Source: Scenedesmus sp. ARA3 (lineage: Eukaryota > Chlorophyta > Chlorophyceae > Sphaeropleales > Scenedesmaceae). From it: DNA of 64,000 nucleotides. Position 1 is the stretch's first letter. Each line of letters starts with the position of its first letter. The stretch spans positions 72,224 to 136,223 of the forward strand of contig RWJK01001644.1 of NCBI GenBank assembly GCA_004335835.1, read 5' to 3'. Of this stretch, positions 51,724-63,100 are shown piece after piece. Made by a program: the position numbers and the translations under genes. The notes beneath the pieces were generated by a model. It made no database searches and was not told the origin of the DNA. It saw only the letters and a program-made list of their open reading frames with translations.

Positions 51724-54318
51724 ATGGCTCTCCACATGCGAACGCCTGCATCCACCGCTGGTGCACTGCGCGCTCGCGGCCTGGCATGCGGGCTGCCAGG
51801 CAACAGGAGGCTCATGGGCACATACGCCCCACTCAGGAGGGTGCAGACCAGGTGATTTTCGCACATCAGCTTCTCAGTCACTGCATTGCAGCAGCTGCAG
51901 CGGAAATGGCTCTGGCGCGCACGCAGCGTACCATTAGGCTGACAGTCAATCTCAGCCTCCCTGCACCACCTGGCACCCCTGTGGCACACACATGCTGTGG
52001 TGTCTCAAGCTGCTTTGACATGCCTGACTCTTGGGCAGTCTCAAAACACCAGTACCTGTGCATGTCCGGCCATGCCTTGGCATGCAATGCAGCGTCGGTG
52101 TAGTTTGCGCTTGGATGCATCAATGCCAGCCATTCACAGCAGCAGGACTGCACACTAGCGTGCTGCACCCTGCTCAGCAGTAAGCACCAGCAGCTCCATG
52201 CAGGCATTCCGTCACCAGCCTCAACCTCCCTGTGTCACCAAGTAACCAACGCCATAACCGCTTTTTGCCTGCAGGGTAGCTGAGGTTGTCCTGCAGGAGG
52301 CAAATTTACCCAGCAGCGACGAGGAGGCACCCATCCCCTTCAGCGACCTCTCATACAACAAGCAGTACGACGAGCTCTTCAAGCAGCAGCCGCTGCCATT
52401 GAAGCAGATTGTGCCGAAGCCCAACCGCAGCGCGCAGGCACAGGAGCCCGGCAGCAAAAAGGTGCTGTTCAGCGATGTGCATGCCATCCCTCGCAAGCCG
52501 CTGTTCACAAACCGCGAGTATAACGAGAAAGACAAGGCTTACATTGGCTGGATGACTTTCGTGCACGGGCTGGCGCTGCTTGCGCCATTCACCTTCTCCT
52601 GGAGCAATCTGGCGCTGTTTGGCTTCATGTACTTCATCACCGGATGCCTGGGCATCACACTCAGCTTCCACAGGTGTGCATAGCTCTTGTTGAGACTCTG
52701 CATGCATGCATGTAGCTGCATGCAGCTGGCACATGCCGCTACATACAAATAGTTTGCATGGGTGCAGGTGCCGCGAGTCAGGCACAGATGCTCAAGCTTG
52801 CATGTTGTGCATGCAGGAAACATGTGCGCAACGCATGCCTGTGTCCAGGAGCGCTTGCGAGCAGTGCTGCTGCTGTCCTGCAAGTATGTCTGTACTACTT
52901 GACCTGCTGTGGCCCGGCGTGTGCACCATCTTATAAGCTTTGTTATTCGCTTGTCAGCAGCCTGCTCACAAACTTTAATACCCACTCGCTCATGTCCTTC
53001 TCGTGTCACTTGCTGTCCTGCAGGCAGCTGGCGCACAGGAGCTTCCAGACTCCCAAGTGGCTGGAGTATGCGCTGAGCTACTGCGGCGTGCTGGCAGTTG
53101 AGGGCGACCCCATCGAGTGGGTGTCAGCGCACCGCTACCACCACCTGCACTGCGACACACCGCTGGACCCACACAGCCCCTATGAGGGCTTCTGGTGGAG
53201 CCACATGGGCTGGCTGCTGGACAACAAGGTGCGTGCTTGCAGGAACTCGCAGGAACTTGCTCAGTCAGCGTTGTGTGCGTTGTGGTGAGCAGTCGGCCGC
53301 ATGTTCTCATCTGTATGATGTTGGTGCACCAGTTGAGATCATCCTGGTTTGCTGGTGCTGTGGGTGGGAGGCCTGTGCATGTTGCGCAGAGGAAGCAGCC
53401 TCGCATACTTGCATGCTGACTGATCCGTGTCACCACATTTCATCAGCTAGTGCCTGCAGTGGCTGCGTGCTTCTTTTTATGCATGCCTAGTGGCGCTGCC
53501 ATGCATGGCAGCAGCTGTCCTTGCTGCAGCTGCTGCACCAGCGAAGTGCACCTTTGGCACCCCCTCTGCTGGCACTCAATGGCCCACTTCCTGTCTCCAC
53601 CTGCCATGCATATGCAGACCACCAAAGAGCGCGTGTACGACCAGAGCAACGCCAAGGAGATGGAGGGGCAGGCCTGGTACCGCTGGATCCGCGAGACCTA
53701 CCCCTGGCACGTGGTGGCGCAGCTGGTGGCGCTGTACGCCTTTGGCGGCCTGGGCGGCCTTGTGTGGGGCGGTGCGCTGCGCCTGGTGTGGGTGTACCAC
53801 ATCACCTGGTTCGTGAACAGCGCGTCGCACTGCTGGGGCAGCCAGTCGTACAACACCGGAGACCTCAGCCGCAACAACTGGTGCGTGGGCGGCGCGGCGC
53901 AGCAGAGGGTGTCAGCTGCATGGTGGAATGGCTGCATGCACATGGCGTTGTAGTGCATGACTCGCGGTGCCTGGTATGGATCCTTGCTGCGGTGTTGCTT
54001 TGTGCAGTTGTGCATGGGTGGGTGCTGTCAGGATGCTGTACCAGAGCGACTGGATTTTTGGATCATACTCAATCCTGCTGCTTGCTGCTACTGCGGTGCT
54101 GCCGCAGGTGGGTGGGCATCCTGGCATGGGGCGAGGGCTGGCACAACAACCACCACGCGTTTGAGTTCAGCGCGCGCCACGGCCTGGAGTGGTGGCAGGT
54201 GGACATGACCTGGTACATCATCAGGGGGCTGCAGGCAGTGGGCCTGGCCAAGAACGTGAAGCTGCCGACAGAGAAGCAGAAGGCGCGCCTGGCCTTCCCC
54301 AAGACAGCCACAGCTTAA
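51724..54318 (+). CDS. FAD5: plastid FAD5/ADS-type acyl-lipid desaturase
   Basis: Membrane di-iron desaturase, by family a palmitate desaturase acting on MGDG in the plastid envelope or thylakoid. Exons 51724-51851, 52275-52673, 53024-53228, 53618-53880 and 54108-54318 (TAA); phases close exactly, 401 aa. The first 43 residues (Ala/Arg/Gly/Thr-rich) form a plastid transit peptide. The three histidine boxes are complete: HRQLAH (175-180), HRYHH (212-216) and HNNHH (344-348). Other conserved blocks: TPKWLEYAL, GDPIEWVSAHR, SPYEGFWWSHMGW, HITWFVNSASHCWG, NNWWVGILAWGEGWHNNHHA and GLEWWQVDMTWY. Hydrophobic pairs (about 145-172 and 280-300) give the usual four-helix topology. The spacing is that of the acyl-CoA/acyl-lipid Delta9 family rather than soluble stearoyl-ACP desaturases. 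The precise substrate and regiospecificity are not decided by sequence alone. Confidence 0.93.
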
Positions 54319-57300
54319 GCACGGTGGTGCTAGTATGAGGCTGTGGGGATAACCGGCCGGCAGGGCTTGCAGGCTTGCAGGAAGAAGCAAGGGGCGTGCT
54401 TGCGAGGATGTGCTTGCAGGAAGCGGCTTGCAGGAGGCGAGCAGAGCGGGGCGTGCTGGCTGGCAGCTGCGGCAGCGGCTGTGGCGGCATGTGCTGAGGA
54501 GCTGGTGCAAACACTGCTGAGAGAGACATCAGCGAGCAGCAGCTGCAGCAGCGTGCGGGGTGAGGGAGGGCTCTAGTGAGGCAGGGCCCTAGATTGTGTG
54601 TGAGTGTTGGATGCTGTTGCTCATTTGCAGCTGCTGGGTGGCGTGGGCTGCTGTGATGCACCCATTTAGAGTAGGTTAATTGCTTCCCTCTGCAACAACA
54701 GTTGACCACTGCATGTGCTCATACGCAGTATGCTCTATGTTCTGCTGGTGATGCTGCAGCAGCCAGTGTTGTTGCAGGAATCGCTGGGCAGTGTGCTGTG
54801 AGCGTGAAGGTGTTTCAATCGCAGGTTTCAAGGTTTGGAGCGTAATATGCCGAGTAGGTTTGAAGTGTGCACTTGTGCAGCTGTGTGTGCTCGAATGTTG
54901 GCACTGTTGGCTGCTGAGTGACGCATTGATTGTCTCTTTGGTGTTGGTATTGTTGTCTGTGGGGTAGGTGGAGGGAGGCGTGCCTACACGAGGGAGAGGC
55001 GTCATAAACCAGAGGATGCACGGACTGCGCAAATCTGTTGCATCGTGGTGCACAGTGGTTGGTTGCTGCTGTTGCTAGGGGAGTGTGCATACAGGTGTCA
55101 CAGCTTCGCCATGGCTGCGCACTGCTGTTGCTGTGTTGTGGTATGCACCTGGCTCGTCTTCAGCCCTTGTTTGTGCTGGCTGAACCATGTGCTTGCTGAC
55201 CAGCTTGCTTGAGCGGCTGAGGACTTTTTGAGGAGTTGACCGACATGGCGGAGTAGGGCTGCCTGGGACAGCTCTGATGCCCAGCTCTGTGGGGAGAAAC
55301 GAGGCTGCTGTTCAGGTCGGGTGCTGCTCTTTGTTGTGCTGAAGCTGCACACAAGTCAGTGAGCCTCGCTGGCGTTAATGCTGTCTTTGCAACATGCACA
55401 GCAAGCAACAGCAGCCGGAAGGCAGCGCAGCAGCGGTTTGTGCTCCGGTTGCTCTTGCGCCGCTGCTATGGCACATGGTGTGTGTGCGTGCCTCGCAGCT
55501 ATGCAGGGAGATAAGGCAGACTAGGGGCCTTATCCCACCTTGCCATGGGCTGGCGAGTGAATGAAGTAACGCCTTTGGTTGTTGCCTGGGCCACTTGCCT
55601 GGTTGACAAGCCTGCAGGACGGGACTGTGGCCACCAGTGCGGCTTGTCCTGGCAGTGTGGTGCGTAGGTAGCACGCAGTTGAGCAGTGTTTTCTGTGTAG
55701 GTGGTGCATGCGAGTTGGCTCTCTGCTTAGCCTGGACTATGGGTTTTTGTTCCCTCTCATATCCCAGCTTGTTTGCATATGTAGGGCTATTCTGTACCAT
55801 GTGTACCGGGGTGTCGAGTATGGGTGTTTGGGTGGTGGGGCAAGGGTTGGCAGGCGGCAGGGTTTCTTGGGCCCTCGGCTGTTGCGCAAGCAAGTGCAGC
55901 GTTTCCGTGCGGCGTTCGTCTGGTGTGATTGTTGCACAGTCGCCCTTCACATGACTGTCAGAGAGAGCCCTATTTTGTATGTGCGGCGTTTGCGCGGTGT
56001 CATGAGCGTTATCCCGTTGCACCGTGCATGGCATTATCTTTCTGGTTTGATAGTGCACAACAGTGAGAGCTGTGCTGCTTGTTACATGCTCTTGCTGTAG
56101 CTGAAAGGTGGGCATGTGGCAGTATTTGCAGCTTCATGCATGCACAGGGGAGTGCACCCTGTCACTGTCCTTGCTGCGTGCAACGGGCTTGTGTTCAACT
56201 GGACAACATACTCTGTTCTACTTGTGTACATGGCATGTCAGTCACGAGGTAAACAGGTGCACTCGAGTTTCAGAGCTCTGAAGGGCGAGGGTAGTTACCT
56301 GTGGGTCCTGGCACCATCTAAGATGGTACGAGCCGCGTCTGATGACCGCATGGTCAGTGACCAGAAACCAAGAGAGCGGACACCGTTTAACATCAACAGA
56401 TGCACACTTTGCGCGCCAAAGTTGCTGAGCATGTTGGTCTTAATCTAATGGCCAGATGGGTCAGGCAGCAGCATTAACGGCAAAGTCCAGCGATCTGCAA
56501 GAAAACAACAATTACAACCACCATACCGTGCATGGCACTCTTGAGCTAGCTCAGCGCTGGGTTCTTCAGCTTGTAACGCGTCATCGTCTGCAGACTGCCA
56601 GCTGGCACAAAAGTATCAGGCTGGAGTAGGCGACTTGGATGTTCCTGGGAAAATCCCAACAAATCGGTGTGACAACATGCAGTACACCACCACCGCCAGG
56701 CCCTGCTGCTCTCCACTCACAAACACACAGGGCATCATGCTGTTGCAAGGTTTAACATACTGAGGTGCTTCAAAAGGGAGCCCTTTCTAGTGTATCAGTG
56801 CACAAAGCGCACCACAACCTGCAAACATTAGACATTGATCAGGTAGTATAATGTGGCATGCAAGGTTGCGCTGACAAGAATGCAGTGACTGCAACAAGTA
56901 GATGCGGCAATGATACAACAACATAGCAGCCCAAAATGGTGGTCTCACAGGCTAAACACTACGACACAACACTGCAGTGCAACTACTGCCCAAACACAGG
57001 AAATGTGAGGCATGTGGGTGGCTGCAGCCTGCTGTGTACAGTGCAAGACAGCAGAGCGTGTCATGTACTCCTTGCCAACAAAGTTCAGCCTTGGTTGGGA
57101 CATGGCAGCAGCCTACACAGAGCAGGCCGAGCAGTTGCCACTCAGCAGTCTGCCAGCCAGGGGACCCAGTGCGCAGATTTGAGTTCTAACTAGGTTCTCA
57201 AAACCTTGGGTAGTTTGATTGCCATGGCCATGCAAATGCTCTACATGCAGCAGTCGTCAATGAAACAGTTTGCGCCGGTTGCGCGCCACAATGATGTCAA

Positions 57301-58502
57301 TGCCAAAAATGAACCGCTTGATCGTACACAGGCAACCCAGGGAGCTGGCGACTCAGCCAGATGCTTGCTGCCCTGTACATGCAAAATAAATCACCTCAGG
57401 ATTGAAACCTGCCTAAGGCACCAGCCCAGCCAGCCGCTACTCCGCTGGTACATACGGCAGTGATCATCCAATGCTGACATCCTGCCAAAGCACAATGCAC
57501 GCAAACTCACAGCAAGTCGGTTAAGGCAGCACAATCCGCTGAGCAGTATCTAGGTGTTGGTGGCAATGTTAACGCCAAGTGTTCTAATGTGATGACAGCA
57601 CGCATTTGGGCAGTGCAGTGAGAAACCAGGAGGCCTGCTTTGCAACAACCAGGGATCACAGGCTGCCACCACTGCTACTCCAGGCAACATGCAACACAAA
57701 ATTCAATGACGACCAGTTTCAGCCACCCGTAAACGTGTCCAATGTTCTCTGCTCAAAGCCCACAGGATTGCCAGCGACATGCGGCAGTGCCTTTCCATAT
57801 ATATATATATGGAGGTGTGTATGCTGTCTCCTCTGTGCCACTTGTCTTGGAAGAGGTGCAGCAGCATGATGCAGCTCGGCTGTTGCTCATTGCTGCAGTG
57901 CGCTGGAATCATACCATCCAGCATTGACCTGCATATCCGCATGCCTCCCAAGTGCCTGACAGTCATGGTTGCCCTCAGCAGCGAAGCCAGCGGCACAGCA
58001 GGCCAAACGGCCAATCACTCCCCTTTCTGCATGGATATCACGTGCTCCACCTGCGATCAGCATGACAGCGCACACAGGGTCGCAAGAGGATTGATCAGTC
58101 ACACAAGTGCATGCATGCTTGTGCGACACCTCTTACCACTAGGCCACAATGAGGCTGCCGCATTGAACCTGCCATCAACAAGCACAGGGAAGGCGCAAGC
58201 CAGCACACTGCCAACATCATGACCTATGGTGGCGGGCTGTGCGCGGCACCTGGGCTGCTGGTCTACAAACAGTGTTTGCGACATACGGACGCAGCAGGAT
58301 ATTCATCATGCACCATCTGCGGCCACGCTTTCTATGCAGAGACTGCTGTTGTACCACCAACATACAGCAGCAGCAGCCCCTTCACATAAACCAACATAAC
58401 GAAACGGCTGCCACAGCAGCGAGTCCCGACAACTTAGCAGCATACACATCAGCCTGTGTAAAATTGTATTGCAATGCAGAAGGACGCACGGACATTGTAT
58501 GC
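54319..58502. other. large tail-to-tail spacer, presumed 3' UTRs
   Basis: 54319 to about 56450 is T/G-rich on the + strand, as expected for a long 3' UTR of the desaturase; 54360-54440 has repeated GCTTGCAGGA motifs. From about 56460 to 58502 the + strand is A/C-rich, suiting the 3' UTR of the small secreted-protein gene on the minus strand. An AT palindrome (CCATATATATATATATGG) lies at about 57795. I see no supported exon. Open frames such as the minus-strand 246-codon one at 55375-56115 look like antisense of UTR sequence. Confidence 0.45.
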
Positions 58503-59159
58503 TTAGTCTCGGAGCTGTAATCGCACCAGCGTAAACAGCTTGCGGCTGCCGCCACAGCCACCATGCGCGCAACGACGACTTGGCTTGTCCTTGGATTTGG
58601 GTTTGGCAGCTGGACAGAAAGTCTTTCCAACCTTGCGGTTGACCCCACCGCCCTGCAGGAGGCCACGCCCCATGGGGGCAATCACTTCTTCCTGCAGACG
58701 CATTTGTGATGTTGTCAATGTGTGCCAGTGGCAGACCAAACTTGTAAACTTGTTGTACATGCTCATGTTTACGTAGGGAGCTGCGAGCAAGCCATATGCA
58801 GCACAAGCGCCGTGCAAATGATGGAAGTTGCCCGATGTGTGTTCAGGCTGCAGTAGCTTGTTGCCAAGGCCTGCTGTCAGAGCAGCACTGGTTGCCAGCC
58901 AGCAGGTATGGCGCCATGCTGCTGAGCTAGAACAAACATATCTGTTGAGAGGGTGTGTTTTCGTGAGGTGCTTGGTGGCTGGCTGGGTCAAGCTAGCAGC
59001 ATGCCAAGATGGCCTGCGCCTTGCACTGTGGGCAAGGAGCTGTTGATTAACTGTTATAACACAATTGAACAACTCACGCACCTTGGCAGTTGCTGATGTG
59101 GCATATTCAACGAGCAGCAGGGCCAGGAAGAGCAGAGCCACAGCAGCCTTGGGTCTCAT
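58503..59159 (-). CDS. small secreted basic cysteine-containing protein
   Basis: Two exons, complement(58503-58691, 59082-59159), phase 0, 88 aa. Residues 1-25 are a clear signal peptide (MRPKAAVALLFLALLLVEYA then TSATA). The mature part, about 62 residues, is basic and Gly-rich, with three cysteines (TFCPAAKPKSKDKPSRRCAH, GGC) and dibasic sites. The donor is AAG then GTGCGT; the acceptor is TCTGCAG. Function unknown. A secreted peptide, small wall protein or antimicrobial-like product are all possible. The odd cysteine number would allow dimerisation. It shares a divergent promoter with the Pmp-repeat surface protein. Confidence 0.6.
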   Translation of the reverse strand: MRPKAAVALLFLALLLVEYATSATAKVRELFNCVITVNQQLLAHSARRRPSWHAASLTQPATKHLTKTHPLNRYVCSSSAAWRHTCWLATSAALTAGLGNKLLQPEHTSGNFHHLHGACAAYGLLAAPYVNMSMYNKFTSLVCHWHTLTTSQMRLQEEVIAPMGRGLLQGGGVNRKVGKTFCPAAKPKSKDKPSRRCAHGGCGGSRKLFTLVRLQLRD

Positions 59160-60180
59160 GACTGGCTGAAGCAGCGTGGAGGGAGTCACCTGAAGCAGCC
59201 TGGAGTGAGCAACAGCATCAGCGCAGGCAGGCAATGGTTGATGGTTGTGCATGCTGTTGTGCTCTTGTTTCATTAGCAGTGTACGCATGTGGCACGGGGA
59301 AAGGGGGCACTGCGAAAGGATTCCAGGACACCAAGATCTTCTAGACTTCTAGAAGTCTAGAACAGGCCCCCTAGGGACCTGAGGGGGCCTGACCCCCTTC
59401 CACACCACCCCCACGACTGATCGTTTGGTCTGCTGGATGACAGCTGCAGAGCTCTATACTGCAGATAAGGGCTTGATCTATGTGCGCTGCACTGGTGCAA
59501 CCCTTTCACTTGAGAAACAGGATGGACCTGCTGTCGCCTGACGATTCAGTCGCAGCAAGCTCAAGACTGTCCAACGAAGCGCCTTCATACAAGATGTCGC
59601 ACTGGATCAATCTCTACCACTCACCTGCAAGATCGCGAAAGGGTGTTTGCAAGGCTCAGGACGGGCACTGGCGCACCAGATATGCTGTCAGCCCTACGTG
59701 ACTGTGTCTGTTTCAACACCGCGACTGTAAGGTTCAAGAGTTTGATGAGAAGCTGTTGCAGCACGGACAGATATGGCCAGCAAGTTTGGGTCTACCAGAC
59801 GTCATCGGCACCAAAACTGCCCCGGGACCTAAAACGAGACCAAGCCGGAACGACGAACCACCAACCCGCAACAACATAGCATGCTTTTTGACAGTTTTTG
59901 TTCAAACTGAATATGGTCTGGTAGCACCGTGATCATATATCTTGCTTGAAACCCCCTTTTGTAGCGAAGATCGATCTGAATTCGCCACACTTGTCTGCAA
60001 ATCCTGCCAACAGTGTTGTTCGTAGCATTGAACTTGTTCAGCTTCATGCTTTGTGCGACGTTTGTCGCGCTGAGAGCTTGCTGTAGTTCTCACTTCACCG
60101 GAACCTCTGCAATGCACCAGACAGCAGCTCACACGCGCGGATCGTTATGCTAATATGCATCAGGTAACCCCTCTAAGAAC
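59160..60180. promoter_or_regulatory. divergent promoter region with a perfect 24-bp palindrome
   Basis: About 1 kb between two outward-facing genes. It contains the perfect palindrome TTCTAGACTTCT/AGAAGTCTAGAA at 59339-59362, followed directly by a second inverted repeat (AGGCCCCCT...AGGGGGCCT, about 59364-59390). No open frame of note. Confidence 0.45.
59339..59362. repeat. 24-bp perfect palindrome
   Basis: TTCTAGACTTCT joined directly to its reverse complement. It could form a cruciform or bind a dimeric protein. Location between two divergent genes. Confidence 0.9.
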
Positions 60181-63100
60181 ATGCTGGACAAATATGACGC
60201 CATGCTGCCTTTGCTGCGATTTCCGAAAGCTGGTCTGCTGACAACTGCTGCCCTTGACTGTCTGCAGCACTTCTGGCCAGGCCTGTTCATCCTCTTGGTC
60301 ACGCTCGTTGAAGCTGCATCCGAGAGTAGCAGCACAGGCACAGCAGAGTGTCAGCTGCAGCTGCAGGGACATGGCAGAGCCAGGGCAGGCATCAAACTTG
60401 CCAGGCTGGACTGCAGTGGCAGGTCACTTGTATCAGTCAGCATCAACGGCACATACCTTGGGCAATATGCATCTCAGTTCTCCGGTGTAGCTGTTTCCAG
60501 GAGCAGTCAACCATGCCATGTGCTGCCTCGGGACGCCAATCCAGATTACGGCGGCATCCCTGGCAGCAGTGTGGTCATGCACGCACTGCTGTGTTTCTCT
60601 GGTGACACAAGCATACGTTTTGCTGGGCTGGTCATCAAAGATGTTACACTTCCTTTCAGCAACTCGGAAAAATGGAGCACAGCGCTGCTGGCATTTGAGG
60701 GCAGGGCGCAAGCCGAAATCCAGCATGGCAGCATCACCAACAACCATGCAGGACCTGCCCTGGTACTGACAGAAACAGCACATGTCGTGATCAACCAGAC
60801 CCAGATCACCGGCAACCGCGCTGCTCATGGTGCTGCGGCCATGGCATGGGACCATGCCAACCTCCTAGTCACTGGCAGCATGTTGTCTGGCAACCAAGTC
60901 CAAGGGACTGGGGGCAGTATTTTTGCAGCAGCAGCGTCCAACGTCATTGTTGCGGACGCCACAACCATCAGCAACTGTTCAGCAAAGTACGGCGCCGCAG
61001 TGTATCTGTTTGGGTCTGGGCGCTTGGTGTTTGATGGCGCCATAGTGCAGGGCAACAGAGCCCGTGAGTTTGGCGGAGGCTTGGATTCTGGCGGCAAGGC
61101 TACTGTTGTAGTAAATGGTTCCAGCTGGAGCAGCAACTCAGCCAACTGGGGTGGAGCCATCGATACCTACCAAGGAGTGAAGATGCACATCCACAATTCT
61201 ACCTTTTCAGACAACCATGCACGCTATAGTGAGCCGCGAGCGAGGCAGCCGTAAGCTGTCCGTTGGTTGCAGTCACATGCACGTCAATCAGCTTGCTGCT
61301 GCATCGTCACCCAACACCCGCAGATTGCATCTGCATGCATGTTGCTGCTGCTGCCTTTGGAGTATCCATACAGCAATTGCGTCACAGGGTCAACAATCAT
61401 CATTCTTTTTATTTGAAAGCCTGTGCTGTGGAGTGGTCATCAAATATGGGCCATATGTAACAAATACATTATGGACGCAGGTGGCGGGGCAGCAGAGATT
61501 GCTGGTGCAGCTGGCCTCAACCTTGTCACAATCCTCAACAGCAGCTTTGTGAACAACAGTGCACCCAACGGAGGTGCCATCGCGCTTAAGGAGGATGCAG
61601 ACTTGAGCATTGCTGCAGGAAGCCGGCTTGCAGGAAACCACGCCACATCAGCGGGAGGGGCGGTGCAGCTTCAGGGCACGGCGCGACTGCAGGTGTCTGG
61701 CAGCGCACTGGAAAACAATACAGGTGCGGTTTTCACAAGCGTCGTGTGCTGTTTGTTGGCAGGTGTTGCAGTGCTTTTCTGTTGGCCATGCCTGTTCGAC
61801 ATGTGCACAGCCTCTCTGCAGGCCAGTTTAAGCAGAGCGCTGCCGCTCACATGTTAGTACAGCAGCAACTGGGAGTTAGCTAACTATAGCTGATCTCTTG
61901 GGATGAACCCGTAACCAGAGGACCTGTTGGAATCTGTTGTCTGCTGCTGCGCAGCTGCAGAAGGCGGGGCTGTGGCAGCGCTGGAGGCATCGTCCTTTAA
62001 ACACACAGGCAACTCAATCTGCAGCAGCAATGCAGCCACGTCCCAAGGTGGCTGCATAGCAGCCAAAGGAACAGCAAAAGTGGCTCTGCTGCAGGGCAGC
62101 ACGCTTGCAGGAAACTCTGCTCCCATCGGCGGGGGGTTGCATGCGGCACAGAATGCCTCTGTACTGCTGGGCGCTTTGGCACGCGTGCAAGGAAACCACG
62201 CCCGCACCACTGGAGGTGGCATCTACATTGCTGATGCAGCTAGACTGCAGGCGTCACCTGGCAGCAGCATACGCCGCAACTCCGCTGGCAGCCATGCTGG
62301 CGGTTTCGCTCTGTCCGGCAGCCACAGCCATTTCAAAGACATGCAGGCAGCCGTAACCAACAACAGCGCAAAGTATGATGCTGATGTCATGACTCTCACC
62401 AGCAGCATAACTGTGCTTGGCAACTCCACAGTCCTCGGCTTCGCCAGCCGGCCAGGCAGTGGGGAGGGCCTCCTGCACGTGCAGCTGCAAGTTGCTGGTA
62501 TGTACGGCCTGCCAGCTGATGGCAAACTGGTGCAAGCCCTACTGCTGGAAACAAACAGCATCTTGGCAGTCAACCGCTCTGACAGCACTGGCCTGATCCA
62601 CATGACGTTCAAAGTGCGCGTCCCGCCGGGCTGGTATACACTCAACTTCAGTCTTGTAGAGACGATTGACCTGTCAAGTTTAGGGGTGGCAGTGCCGCCT
62701 GCACAGCTGCGGCTGCAAGTGCGGCGCTGCGTTGAGGGAGAGGTCACTGCAGGAGCAGCGATGCATGTCAGCCCTGCTTGCCAGGTGAGGGTGAGAGCAT
62801 TTGCATGGGGCATTGTGTCTTGTTTTGCTTTGTAAATAGCATATGTGCTGTTGACGTGGCCACATAGTTCCTGCAAACAGCCCGGGTGTGATAAAAAACA
62901 TGGCTGATCATGCAGCATGACAGCAGCAGGTGCTCTTGTGGCAGTGCTGCATGGAAGATGTATCACGTGCTGACCTGAACCGCGGACACCTCAACCGCAT
63001 CTGTTGCATGTACGGTGTTGCCTTTATAACTGCTGTTGCAGGCACATTCAGCCTCAACCCCAGCAATGCCAGCTGCGACAGCTGCCCAGCAGGTGCAAGC

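Noticed and set aside
55375..56115. 246-codon minus-strand open frame
   Set aside because: It has no domain, no splice context and a composition expected from the antisense of T/G-rich 3' UTR sequence.
56116..56448. 110-codon plus-strand frame
   Set aside because: No motif, no signal peptide or conserved block, and it lies at the presumed end of the desaturase 3' UTR.
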